From positions 3,224,001 to 3,288,000 of the forward strand of contig NZ_MTJN01000002.1 in NCBI RefSeq assembly GCF_002017865.1: a stretch of DNA of 64,000 nt, in the 5' to 3' direction. The notes beneath the pieces are model-generated. The model was not told the DNA's origin. It ran no database searches and was given only the letters and a program-made list of their open reading frames with translations. This DNA is from Rhodoferax fermentans (lineage in GTDB: Bacteria; Pseudomonadota; Gammaproteobacteria; Burkholderiales; Burkholderiaceae_C). The position numbers and the translations under genes were made by a program. Each line of letters starts with the position of its first letter. Position 1 is the first letter of the stretch. Positions 48,727-58,600 of the stretch are shown piece by piece.

Positions 48727-50152
48727 AAGACTCACCCCGGCTCACGCTGTCGCCGTCGTTGGGGCGCAGGGTCCAGAACAACAGGGACGAGAGCAAGGTC
48801 AAGCCACCCAGGGTGAGAAACGCGTGGTGGATGGCGCTGGTCACCGCTGGGGCATTGGTCTGGGGCAGGCCCGCCAGGTAAAAACCGGTCACCAGCGAAC
48901 CACAGGCCAGGCCAAAACTCAAGGACATCTGCTGCAAGGTGCTGGCCAGCGTGCTGGCCATGGCGGTGTCCTTGTCATCAATGTCGGCATAGGCCATGGT
49001 GTTCATGCTGGAAAACTGCAAGGAATTGAACAGCCCCATCATCAGGCCCAGCAGCACAATCAAAGCGATGGGTGTGCCCACCCCCACCAGGCTGTAGCAG
49101 GCAATGGTGCAGCCCACCAGCACGGTGTTCACAATCAGCACCTGACGGTAACCAAAACGCCGCAGCATCCAGGCGGCAAGCATCTTCATACCCATGGCCG
49201 CTGCAGCGGCGGGCATCATCAGCAGACCCGACTGCCAGGCCGGCAGGCCCAAGCCCACCTGGTACAACAGCGGCAACAAAAACGGCATGCCGCCCACACC
49301 CAGCCGGGTCACAAAACCACCCAGCACCGACACCCGAAAGGTGCGTACCAACAGCAAGGACAGGCGCAGCAGCGGGTGTGGCCAGCCCAGCGCGTGCCAA
49401 ACGTAGGCGGCCAGCAGGCTCAGGGACAGCAACAACACCCCCAGCGCCTCGGTGGTGCTCAGGGTGTGTTCACCAAACACCTCCAGCAGCCACGACAACA
49501 GCGCCACACCGCTGCCAAACAGCAGCAGCCCCCGCACATCGAGCGGGGTGCGGGTGTCACTGCGGTAGTCGGGCATGTAACGGTGGCCAAACCACAGCGC
49601 GGCCAGCCCCACCGGCACATTGACAAAAAAGATGTCGCGCCAACTCAGCCAGTGCACGATCAGCCCTCCCACCGTGGGGCCCAGCAAAGGCCCCAGCAGC
49701 GCGGGGATGATGACAAAGTTCATCGCCCGAAGCAGCTCCCCCTTGGGAAAGGTGCGCACAACGGCCATGCGCCCGACCGGCATCATCATCGCGGCCGCAA
49801 TGCCTTGCGGCACCCGCGCGGCCACCAGCATCGGCGCATTGACCGCCAGGCCACAGGCCACCGACGACAAAATGAACAGCATCAAAGCCGACATGAACAC
49901 CCGGCGGCTGCCATAACGCTCGGCCAGCCAACCACTCACCGGGATACTCACCGCCAGACTCAGGATGTAACTGGTCACCACCGCCTTGAGGCTCAGCGGT
50001 GTCACGCCCAGGCTGACCGCCATGGCGGGAATGCCGGTGTTGACGATGGTGGCGTCGAGCTGCTCCATGAACAGCGCGGTGGCTACCACCCAGGGCAGGT
50101 AACGTTTGGTGGTGGCCTGCGCCACGCCCGGCTCTGGCACACCGGTGCTCAT
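48725..50152 (-). CDS. DHA2-family MFS multidrug exporter
   Basis: 475 residues with 13-14 hydrophobic helices. DHA2 signatures: LDATIVNTGIPAMAVSLG (motif D1), SGWLAERYGSRRVFM (motif A), RVPQGIAAAMMMPVGRMAVV (motif B), LLGPLLGPTVGGLIVHWLSWRDIFFVNVP (motif C and H, in two parts). Close to the MdtD/EmrB subgroup of drug:H+ antiporters; no EmrA adaptor nearby. Convergent with the acyltransferase gene. Confidence 0.88.
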   Translation of the reverse strand: MSTGVPEPGVAQATTKRYLPWVVATALFMEQLDATIVNTGIPAMAVSLGVTPLSLKAVVTSYILSLAVSIPVSGWLAERYGSRRVFMSALMLFILSSVACGLAVNAPMLVAARVPQGIAAAMMMPVGRMAVVRTFPKGELLRAMNFVIIPALLGPLLGPTVGGLIVHWLSWRDIFFVNVPVGLAALWFGHRYMPDYRSDTRTPLDVRGLLLFGSGVALLSWLLEVFGEHTLSTTEALGVLLLSLSLLAAYVWHALGWPHPLLRLSLLLVRTFRVSVLGGFVTRLGVGGMPFLLPLLYQVGLGLPAWQSGLLMMPAAAAAMGMKMLAAWMLRRFGYRQVLIVNTVLVGCTIACYSLVGVGTPIALIVLLGLMMGLFNSLQFSSMNTMAYADIDDKDTAMASTLASTLQQMSLSFGLACGSLVTGFYLAGLPQTNAPAVTSAIHHAFLTLGGLTLLSSLLFWTLRPNDGDSVSRGES

Positions 50153-50186
50153 GGCTCACACCGGTAAAAACCGGGGCGCAACAGCC

Positions 50187-51581
50187 TCAGCAAGCCCGCT
50201 GACCCGCGGTGTTTTGCAAAGCCTCACGCACCGCCTGGATCACCGGCGCCCAACCGCCTTCCTGTGGCTGGCGAAACAGTTGCAAGGCGCCGGGGTACCA
50301 GGGGGAGTCGCTGCGTTGCTCCAGCCAGCGCCAATCGGTCATGAAGGCGGGCAACAGCACCCAGCAGGGTTTGCCCAGCGCACCGGCCAGATGCGCCACC
50401 GCGGTGTCCACACTGATCACCAGGTCCAGCTGCGCAATGATGGCGGCGGTGTCGGCGAAATTGCCCAGCTCTGGGGCCAGGTTGATCAGCGGCTGCGCCA
50501 GCTGCAACCGGCGCACCTCTTGTTCACCCTGGCCTTTTTGCAGGCTGAAAAACTGCACGCCGGGCACCTCCCACAAGGGTGCCAGTGTCTGCAGACCCGG
50601 CAGCGAGCGCTGGCTGTCGTTGCCAAAAGCCGGGTTACCCTGCCAGACCAGCCCCACCCGCAAGGCAGGTGGCAAATTCAGGCGTTTGACCTGCTGGCTC
50701 CAGCGCTCGGCTTTGGCGGGCGGCACCGCCAGATAAGGCAGCTTGGCAGGAATGGTGTCGAGCTGGGTGCCCACATAGTGCGGCAGGCTCATCACCGGCA
50801 CCCAATAGTCCCAGTCGCTGGCCGACACATCGTCGTTGAAACCAAATACCTCACCCACCCCGTCCAGCGTCTGCAGCAGCTCTTTGAGCTCGGGGTGGCA
50901 CAACATGTCGACATGGTCGGCGCCCAGGCGCCGCAGTTCTGCAACATACCGGCAAAACTGGATCATGTCGCCAAAACCAGCCTCGTACACCACCAGCACC
51001 GCACGGTTGGCCAGCGACTGGCCTTTCCAGCGGCGGCAGCGCAGGCGCATCTCAATCGGCTGGTACCAGTCGCGGAATTCCAGGTGGAACCAGCCCTCGG
51101 TGTAACGGCCTTTGCGCAGCAGCAGGCAGGCCAGGTTGAAATGGGCGCTGGCATGTTGCGGGTCAAGCTGCAGCGCGGTGTGCAAGCATTTTTCGGCCTC
51201 TTCGTCGCGGTGGTTCTGGGCCAACAAGGCACCCAGGTTGCACCAGGTGCCTGGCAAAGACGGGTCCACATCAAGTGCCCGGCGGTAAGCGGCCTCGGCG
51301 GCATGGAAGAACTTGAGCTCGGCCAGCAAGGCGCCAAAGTTCAGGTGGATACGGGCGTTGTCGGGCTGCAGCTCAATGGCCAGCTCGTAGTGGCGCACCG
51401 CCTCACTCATGCTGCCACGCCGATCCAGCAGCCAGGCCAGGTTGGCATGGGCTTCAGCCAGCCCGGGGGCCAGGTCCAGCGCGTTCATCAGAAGCGCCTC
51501 GGCGGCGTCATATTGGTCAGACCTGAGGGCGGTGCTGCTTTGTGCAAACAACTCTTCAGCCTGTTCTAGCGATGTGTTCAT
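50187..51581 (-). CDS. TPR protein with C-terminal glycosyltransferase-like domain
   Basis: Residues 1 to about 165 form four or five TPRs (AEAHANLAWLLDRRGSMSEAVRHY, ARIHLNFGALLAELKFFHAA, PGTWCNLGALLAQNHRDEEA, ASAHFNLACLLLRKGRYTEG). From about 190 to the end is a GT-B-like fold of the GT9/SPINDLY type, with AVLVVYEAGFGDMIQFCRYV and the nucleotide-sugar region LVISVDTAVAHLAGALGKPCWVLLP. Such fused proteins glycosylate proteins or act in surface-polysaccharide assembly; the target here is unknown. 35 bp after the MFS gene's start region, same strand. Confidence 0.85.
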   Translation of the reverse strand: MNTSLEQAEELFAQSSTALRSDQYDAAEALLMNALDLAPGLAEAHANLAWLLDRRGSMSEAVRHYELAIELQPDNARIHLNFGALLAELKFFHAAEAAYRRALDVDPSLPGTWCNLGALLAQNHRDEEAEKCLHTALQLDPQHASAHFNLACLLLRKGRYTEGWFHLEFRDWYQPIEMRLRCRRWKGQSLANRAVLVVYEAGFGDMIQFCRYVAELRRLGADHVDMLCHPELKELLQTLDGVGEVFGFNDDVSASDWDYWVPVMSLPHYVGTQLDTIPAKLPYLAVPPAKAERWSQQVKRLNLPPALRVGLVWQGNPAFGNDSQRSLPGLQTLAPLWEVPGVQFFSLQKGQGEQEVRRLQLAQPLINLAPELGNFADTAAIIAQLDLVISVDTAVAHLAGALGKPCWVLLPAFMTDWRWLEQRSDSPWYPGALQLFRQPQEGGWAPVIQAVREALQNTAGQRAC

Positions 51582-51666
51582 GATGGTGCGTATAACCCTT
51601 CAGTTCATCCAACGGCAAGCCAAGTCTGGGGCTCGACTGTTGTCGACGTGCAGTAGCTATTTTCCA

Positions 51667-52773
51667 TCATTTCTGTAGGGTTAAAGCCAATGGACCACCG
51701 TCACACAGGCCATCTGACAGCATCAACAGCTGGTAGCTGCCTGTGGTTTCCTGCAACACCGTGAGCGCCTCGGGTTTGATTTCGGCATCACACCAGCGCA
51801 GTTTGACCGCCCCCAGGTCCAGCCGGGCCAGCAGCCGGGGCTGCACCAAAGCCTGGCTGGCCTTGCCATCCCAGTGAAAAATGGCCCAGCCGACGGCCTC
51901 GCTGTCGCCATCATCGTCAGGGCCGGCCAGCACCAAAACACCGTCAGACACCGCCACCATGTCGCGAATGCCACGGTGAGCCCCCAGGGCCAGCCGGGTC
52001 ACCTGTGGCCGGGCATCACCCCCCTCAAACAGCGCCTTGGCGTCCACCGCCAAGGTGAAAGCGGCACCATGGATCACCGGCCCGCGAAAACCAAACATCA
52101 ATCGCCCATCCCGCACCGCCAAACCTTCGATGTTGATTCCCTGCTGGCCGCTCAGGCCAGGCGCCTTGGGCGGTGGCTCGGTGCCCAGGCATTTGCGCTC
52201 ACCCACATACGCCGCCAACTCGGGCTGAGCCTGCATCAGCGACCAGAGCCGACTGCTCTGCACCAGGCTGGTGTGCATCGCGCGGCCCGTGGCCGGGTCC
52301 AGCCGCAGGCGCAGCACAAAACGGCTGCCGGGGTTGCTGGCACAGTCAGCACGTTTGGCCGAGTGAGAACCGGTGATGTACACGTCCTGGCCATCGGTGG
52401 CGGCTGCTTCGGCATCCAGCTCACCTTGTAAACCGGTCAAGGACAGAACCTGCGGGTCGGGCACCAGAGCACGCTCTGTCAAGGTGGCAAAACCGGCCTG
52501 CGTGCCCTCGTCAAAAGCCACCAGGCAAACCCGCTGCTGGCTGGCATTCACGGTGCAGGCGATGCCACTGGCCGACTGCCGCGTTTTCTGCAGTTTTTTG
52601 GCCTTGACGTCAAAGGCAAAACCGTCGCCACTGTCTAGGATTGGGCCGCTGGGCGCCACCACAGGCGCCTGCGCCGGAGATGGGGTCTGGGCTAGCGTCA
52701 AACCACAACACACCAGCAGCGACATGCCCACAGCTACGGCAACGTGATGTACACAGGATCGGTTCCGTTTCAT
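51667..52773 (-). CDS. DUF3616 exported protein
   Basis: 368 residues. Signal peptide VAVAVGMSLLVCCGLTLAQ, followed by a Pro/Ala linker. The body has repeats typical of beta-propeller-like DUF3616: ELDAEAAATDGQDVYITGSHS, GINIEGLAVRDGRLMFGFRGP, RGIRDMVAVSDGVLVLAGPDDD and IKPEALTVL. Function unknown. The ATG overlaps the recD stop by 4 bp (ATGA), which is odd for a secreted protein after a repair nuclease. Confidence 0.82.
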   Translation of the reverse strand: MKRNRSCVHHVAVAVGMSLLVCCGLTLAQTPSPAQAPVVAPSGPILDSGDGFAFDVKAKKLQKTRQSASGIACTVNASQQRVCLVAFDEGTQAGFATLTERALVPDPQVLSLTGLQGELDAEAAATDGQDVYITGSHSAKRADCASNPGSRFVLRLRLDPATGRAMHTSLVQSSRLWSLMQAQPELAAYVGERKCLGTEPPPKAPGLSGQQGINIEGLAVRDGRLMFGFRGPVIHGAAFTLAVDAKALFEGGDARPQVTRLALGAHRGIRDMVAVSDGVLVLAGPDDDGDSEAVGWAIFHWDGKASQALVQPRLLARLDLGAVKLRWCDAEIKPEALTVLQETTGSYQLLMLSDGLCDGGPLALTLQK

Positions 52774-54611
52774 GTTTTGGCCTCCATGTTCAAACCACCA
52801 CTGCGCAGGATTTTCGCCGCCACCGCCTGGCGCAGCACACCGGCCTGTGGCACCACCAAGGTCAGCTGGCTTTTGGCACGCGTGATGCCGGTGTAGAGCA
52901 GCTCACGGGTCAACACCGGGGTCATACGCTCGGGCAGCACAAGTGCCACCTGGTCAAACTCGGAGCCCTGCGACTTGTGCACCGTCATGGCCAGCACCGT
53001 CTCGATCGCGTCCAGGCGGCTGGGCAGCACCCAGCGTACACCCATCACCCCGTCCGGGCCAGCAGCCGCAAAAGCCACGCGCAGGCCACGGGTGCTGGGC
53101 AGGCACAGGCCCACGTCGCCGTTCATGAGGCCCAGGTTGTAGTCGTTGCGTGTCACCATCACCGGGCGGCCCGGATACCAACCCTCCAGCGGGAAAGCCA
53201 GCGCACGCGCCAGGCTGCGGTTGAGCGCCAGCACACCGGCCGGGCCCTCGCGCAGCGCACACAAGACCTGAAAACGCCCCAGCGCCTTGAGCAGCAGCAA
53301 GGCTTGTTCATCGTCACACACCTTTGATTCGGCTTGCAGCGCCAACAGGCTGGCCAGCGTGGGCTGCCAGGCGGCCAGGACCAGCGCCGCCAGACCGGCA
53401 TCACTGCCAGAAGCGGGTTGCAGCCGGGTCACACTCGTCTCTTGTGTGTTGGACCAGCGCGGCGTGGCCTCCCACAACGCCGCCACGGCCTGTCTGTCGC
53501 CCGCATTGACGGCGCTGGCCCACTGGCCAATCAAGCTGTTGGCCGCAAAACGATGGCTGTGGCGCAGCATCACCGTCTGTTGCGCCAGTACCGAGCCCGC
53601 GCCAGCCCAGAGACGCACATCCTGGCCGGTGTGGCGCTGCAACCATTGCACCGTCTCTGCGCTGTAGCCACCGGCCTGGGCACCCGCACAGAGCTGGCCC
53701 ATCACCGCACCAGCCTCGACCGAGGCCAGCTGGTCCTTGTCACCGAGCAGGATCAGGCTGGCGCTCAAGGGCACGGCGGCAATCAGCCGCGCCATGAGTT
53801 CCTGGTCAATCATCGAGGCCTCGTCCACCACCACCACATCCAGCGCCAGCTGCGGTGCGGCGCTGGCCAGCACGGCAGCGCGCACCTGCAACAGCTTGTG
53901 CAGGGTCTGCGCCTGGGTCGGGATGTGGGCCTGCATGGCCAGCGGCAGGCGCTGGATCGCCTGGGAAATCGACTCACCCAGGCGCGCCGCCGCCTTGCCG
54001 GTGGGCGCCGCCAGCGCGATGCGTAAGGGCCGACTGGCCTGCGACTGCAGCAGCGCCAACAGCCGCACCACGGTGGTAGTTTTGCCGGTGCCCGGGCCTC
54101 CTGTGATCAGCGTGAATCGGCCTCGTGCCGCCAAGGCGCAGGCGACCTTTTGCCAGTCTGGTGCCACGCTGGTCTCGGCGCTGGCCGTTGGCGGTCGGTC
54201 AAACAGGCTGTCGAGCGCCTGCGCCAGCCCATCAGGCACCACACAAGGCTGGGCCAGCCGCGCCAGGATCGAGGCACGAATGGCTTGTTCGGCCAACCAG
54301 TTGCGTCGCAAATAGAGGCGCTCACCATCGAGCACCAGTGGGCTAGCCTCGCCCTGACACCAGGGCAGGCTGCTCGCCGCATCGGCCAGATCAGGCGGCA
54401 GAATTGTTTGCCAGCGGGCTTCCCAGCCCAGGGCCAACACGCCGTTCTGGCGCAACAGGTCCAAGTCCAGGCAAGCATGGCCACGACCAAACTGGTGGCT
54501 GGTCAGCGCGGCCAGCCAGATGTGGCGCACATCCTCACTGGGTTGGGCCTGTTGCAGGTAACGCGCAAAAGCGAGGTCAAGCGCAGTGAGCGGCAGCTCG
54601 GGCTCGTTCAT
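52770..54611 (-). CDS. recD: Exodeoxyribonuclease V alpha subunit RecD
   Basis: 5'-3' helicase of RecBCD. N-terminal domain (LTSHQFGRGHACLDLDLL), SF1B helicase with Walker A TGGPGTGKTTTVVRLLALLQ, DVVVVDEASMIDQELMARL (motif II), GDKDQLASVEAGAVMGQL (III) and C-terminal AMTVHKSQGSEFDQV and LLYTGITRAKSQL (V, VI). I chose ATG 54611 (MNEPELPLTALDLAFARYLQQ-like start, shortened here) over one at 54674; start uncertain. It is separated from recB by the yigZ-like gene on the other strand. Confidence 0.93.
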   Translation of the reverse strand: MNEPELPLTALDLAFARYLQQAQPSEDVRHIWLAALTSHQFGRGHACLDLDLLRQNGVLALGWEARWQTILPPDLADAASSLPWCQGEASPLVLDGERLYLRRNWLAEQAIRASILARLAQPCVVPDGLAQALDSLFDRPPTASAETSVAPDWQKVACALAARGRFTLITGGPGTGKTTTVVRLLALLQSQASRPLRIALAAPTGKAAARLGESISQAIQRLPLAMQAHIPTQAQTLHKLLQVRAAVLASAAPQLALDVVVVDEASMIDQELMARLIAAVPLSASLILLGDKDQLASVEAGAVMGQLCAGAQAGGYSAETVQWLQRHTGQDVRLWAGAGSVLAQQTVMLRHSHRFAANSLIGQWASAVNAGDRQAVAALWEATPRWSNTQETSVTRLQPASGSDAGLAALVLAAWQPTLASLLALQAESKVCDDEQALLLLKALGRFQVLCALREGPAGVLALNRSLARALAFPLEGWYPGRPVMVTRNDYNLGLMNGDVGLCLPSTRGLRVAFAAAGPDGVMGVRWVLPSRLDAIETVLAMTVHKSQGSEFDQVALVLPERMTPVLTRELLYTGITRAKSQLTLVVPQAGVLRQAVAAKILRSGGLNMEAKT

Positions 54612-54923
54612 TGAGCCGTCTGGCATCCCGAAAGGGCTGGATGCTGGAGCTTGGGAAAGACAAGAGGTTTGCATCCCTCAGAGGATAACTTTTGAACCGG
54701 CCCTTACTCGGCCAATCTTTCAGTCTTTGGCGAATTACCCGCCAAACTCGATCAGCTGCGTTTTCGTCGGATTTCCCCCCAGCCCAAGCCTGCGCTTGGC
54801 TTCACGGCGCAAGCACTGGCACCGAGCATTCATATTTGGCCAGAGCCTGCTAACACCCAGTTACAGTGCACCCCTCAATAAGGGAACCAACTGCCCCAAA
54901 AAAAGCAAAAAGTTTGATGCCCC
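54612..54923. other. Intergenic region between divergent recD and yigZ-like gene
   Basis: 312 bp without a recognisable gene (the left part could be an N-terminal extension of recD). At 54726-54746 is a perfect palindrome TTTGGCG-AATTACC-CGCCAAA that could be an operator. No clear sigma-70 promoter can be fixed. Confidence 0.45.
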
Positions 54924-55535
54924 ATGCCCCAATCCCTCACCACCCCCAGCACCAGCGAACTGGTGATCAAAAAGAGCCGTTTCATCGGATGCGTGCAGCC
55001 CGTTGCGGATCGGGCAGCGGCGCAGCAGGTGGTGGCTGCGCTGCGTTCAGAGCACCCGGCGGCGTCGCATGTGTGCTGGGCGCTGCTGGCGGGCGGGCAC
55101 TCGGCGGCGGTGGACGATGGCGAGCCCAGCGGCACGGCCGGGCGGCCCATGCTGGAAGTCTTGCGCCACCAGGATCTGGACGGCGTGCTGGCCACGGTGG
55201 TGCGCTACTACGGCGGCGTGAACCTGGGTGCCGGTGGCCTGGTGCGCGCCTACACCGATTGCGTTGCCCAGGCGTTGCTGGGCGCTGAAAAAGCCCCCAT
55301 CGTGCGCCTGCTCACCCTGCGCTGCGCCCTGCCCTATGCGCTGGAAGGTTTGGCCCGCCGTGAGTTGCAAGCCGCAGGTGGCACGCTGGGCCAGGTGCAG
55401 CACACCGCGCAGGTGGAAATGACCTTCACCCTGCCCGAGCCTGCGGCGGCCCCGCTGGTCGCCAAGCTCAACGAGGCAAGCCATGGGCAGATGCGTTGGC
55501 TGGGGTTGGACGAAGCGGCTGAGGGACTGTGGTGA
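54924..55535 (+). CDS. yigZ: IMPACT/YigZ-family protein
   Basis: 203 residues. N-terminal UPF0029 domain: ELVIKKSRFIGCVQPV, ASHVCWALLAG, DDGEPSGTAGRPMLEVL and VVRYYGGVNLGAGGLVRAYT, which is the family signature. C-terminal DUF1949-type domain (AQVEMTFTLPE). Binds nucleic acid or ribosomes in relatives; precise role unclear. It is the only + strand gene within the recC-recB-recD stretch. Confidence 0.9.
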   Translation: MPQSLTTPSTSELVIKKSRFIGCVQPVADRAAAQQVVAALRSEHPAASHVCWALLAGGHSAAVDDGEPSGTAGRPMLEVLRHQDLDGVLATVVRYYGGVNLGAGGLVRAYTDCVAQALLGAEKAPIVRLLTLRCALPYALEGLARRELQAAGGTLGQVQHTAQVEMTFTLPEPAAAPLVAKLNEASHGQMRWLGLDEAAEGLW

Positions 55536-55602
55536 CATGAACTCAAAACGCCTGAAGCACCTGCCTTTTGCCGATCACCGCACCATGTCCCCTCACAGCG
55601 AA

Positions 55603-58600
55603 TCAATCCTGCCGATCTAGCAACGGTGATCGCGAAAACACCTCATCCAGCGCCTCAATCAAAGCCACAGGCGGGCTCACATGCAGCAGGCCGCAGCCCG
55701 GCTGGTCGATGCCGCGCAGGAACAGGTACAGGGCGCCGCCCAGGTGCTGGGCGGGGTTGTAGTCGGGCAGGCGGCTTTTGAGCAGCCGGTGCAGCGCCAG
55801 CAGGTACAGCGCGGCTTGCACGTCGTAGCGGTGGTTCAGCATGGCCTGCTGCAAGGCCTCGGGCAGGTAGGCCGTCAGGCGGTTGGACTTGTAGTCGAGC
55901 ACGTAGTAGCGCCCCTGGTGCAGCAGCACCAGGTCCATGAAGCCGGTCAACATGCCTTGTAACTGGCGGTGTTGCAAGGCTGGTCGGGGCTGGCCGGGCC
56001 AGATCTGGCGCGTAATCAAGGCATCCAGCTCCTCACTGGCCAGGTGGTGCACCGGCAGACTAAAGCCCATCTCGGGCCACATGTCCTGTACCTGGATGTC
56101 ACTTAAATTGATAGCTGTCTGCCCTTGATTCATAAGGGATAGAGTCAGATTTGACTTCACAATCAAACGCACCCAGTCGTCCAGCAGTGCGCTGTGTGTG
56201 GGGCTCAGGTGGTGGCGCTGGCTTAAGCGTGCCAGCAGGGTTTGCCATGGCTGAGTCAGCTGGGACGGGTAAGCGTCTGTGGCCTTGGCAGCAGGCCAGT
56301 CGTGCACCGCCTGCCACTCCAGCAGGTCGTGCAACAAGGTGCCGTAACGGCTGCCCGCCGGGAAGTCGTTGAAGCGGGGAACCTCACTCAGCAAGTCGAC
56401 CCCTGTTGGGTTCGCGATGCCTTGGTCCTCGTCGAGCAGCAAACTGTCTGTCTGGGCGTCCAGCAGGCGTTCATCACGTTCGCTGGGCAGCATGGCAGAC
56501 GCGCCGTGCGCCAAGTCGCGGGTGAGTGCGCTGAAACTGGCAGTCCACCAGCGGTTGTAGATCAGGCGCTGCGGTACCCGTGCGCTCTGGGGTGTTTTGA
56601 CCTCCAGCACCGGCTGGTAAACGGCGTCATCGGGTTCGGGCGCGGTCAGCACCGCAATGTCAGCGCTCGCCCAGGCTTGCAATTTGTCCCACAGGTCGTC
56701 CGGCGCGCTGCGGCCCAGCAGGCAAGAGACCGCACTTTTGACCTGGGGCGATTTGCCATCCACGTCCCCTTTGACCTGGGCCACGCCGAGCCAGAGCGCC
56801 TGTTTGGCACGCGTGAGCGCCACATACAGCAGGCGGATGTCTTCACTGAGGCGCTCAGCATCATCGCGGCCACTGTCCTTGTCTTCGGCGCGGTAGAGCG
56901 AGATGAAGGGCAAAAACACCAGCGGGTACTCCAGCCCTTTGGATTTGTGCAGCGTCACCACCTGCACCAGGTTGGCGTCGCTCTCCAGCCGCAGTTGCGC
57001 GGCCTCACCACTGGCTTGCGGGCGGCGCAGCTGCTCTTCCAGGTAACGGATCAAAGCACCCTCCCCTTGCACCTGCAGGCTGGCCGCTTGCAACAGCTCA
57101 CCCAGATGTAACAGGTTGGTCAGCGCACGTTCACCCTGCGCCGGGTCTTGTAACAGGCGTTGGGCCAGACCCTGGTCGTGCAACAAGCGGTACAACATCG
57201 GCAAAAAGCCCTGGCTGCGCCAGACACGTTGCCATTGCAGAAACTGCTCCACCAGGGCGTCCCAGGCCGCCTCATCAGCCAGCAGCGCGTCCAGTTGCGC
57301 CCAGCCCAGCGACCAGGTGGGGGTGGCCAAGGCGGCACGCACCAGCCGGTTGGAACCCGGACTGGCCACCGCACGTAACAAGCGCCACAAGTCCTTGGCC
57401 TGCTGGCTGTCAAACACACTGTTGCGCTCGGACAGGTACACACTGCGCACACCACGCTGCGTCAGCGCCTGGCGAATCGCGTCGGCCTCGCTCCAGTTGC
57501 GCACCAACACGGCCATGTCACCACTCTGCGCGGCGCCACCTTGCAACAGCGCCACCATCTGGCTGGCAAACACCGCTGCCATCTGGCTCAGAAAATCGTC
57601 CTTGGTCGGGGTTTTGGCAAAAGGCAGGTGCCAAACCGTCATTGCCACCTGCGGTTGGCCTGACACCTGGAGCGGCTGGATGTGGGGGTTGCGGGCGTCC
57701 ACCTTCACAAAAGGTACGCTGCCGAAGGGCTGCTGCGCTTGGCAAAACACCCGGTTCACCGCGGCCACGACACCCATCGTGGAGCGGAAATTGCCCGGCA
57801 GGTTGTAGATGCCCTGGGCTTGCTCACGCGCGAGCAGGTAGGTGGCCAGGTCGGCACCGCGAAAGCTGTAGATAGCCTGTTTGGGGTCACCAATCATGAT
57901 CAGGCCGGTGTCCTGTGACTTCCGTTCATCTTCAGAAGAAATCGGGCTGTAGCCCTCATCTTGATTCGGCATATCGCTATAAATTTTGCGCAAGCTGCCA
58001 AACTGCCAGGGGTCGGTGTCCTGGAACTCATCGACCAGCGCCACCGGGTACTGGGCGCGAATGGCCGCTGCCAGCCGACCGTCAGGCGCTTGCAGCGCGT
58101 GGTAGAGGTTCTGCAGCAGGTCAGAAAAGTCAAACTGCGCGGCCTGGGCTTTGGCGCGCTGGTAACTCCGTTGCACCTCTTGCGCGGCATGCTGCAGCAA
58201 ATCCGTCACCACATCGGGCTCGGTGCTCAGGTGGTCGGCCAGGGTTTCCAATTTGGCAAACACCGGCCACTGGTCAGCTGCGGCCCAGCCTTTGGCCACC
58301 AGGGTACGGGTGGTGAAACGCTCCAGCGTGGTTGTGTCAATCTCGCCGCCCTGCACCCAATCGGACATCTGGGCCACCCAGCCGCCCAGCCAGTCTGGGC
58401 GGTAGTTCTTGAGCGTCTTGGCAGCAGCGACATCACTCACGGCCTGAGCAACTTCGGGCGTCCAGGCTAAACGCGCCGGGCTTTCCAGTTCCACACGGTG
58501 CTGTTGCCAAGCCGCCCAGCGCGCCAGCAACACATCGGGAGGTGTGGGCGCGGAAACACCGGTCTGCGGGGCGCGATCGGCATCACGCCACAAGGCCTTG

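Noticed and set aside
51650..51666. CAGTAGCTATTTTCC before the DUF3616 stop as a half repeat
   Set aside because: Too short and no stem; could be a remnant but is not supportable.
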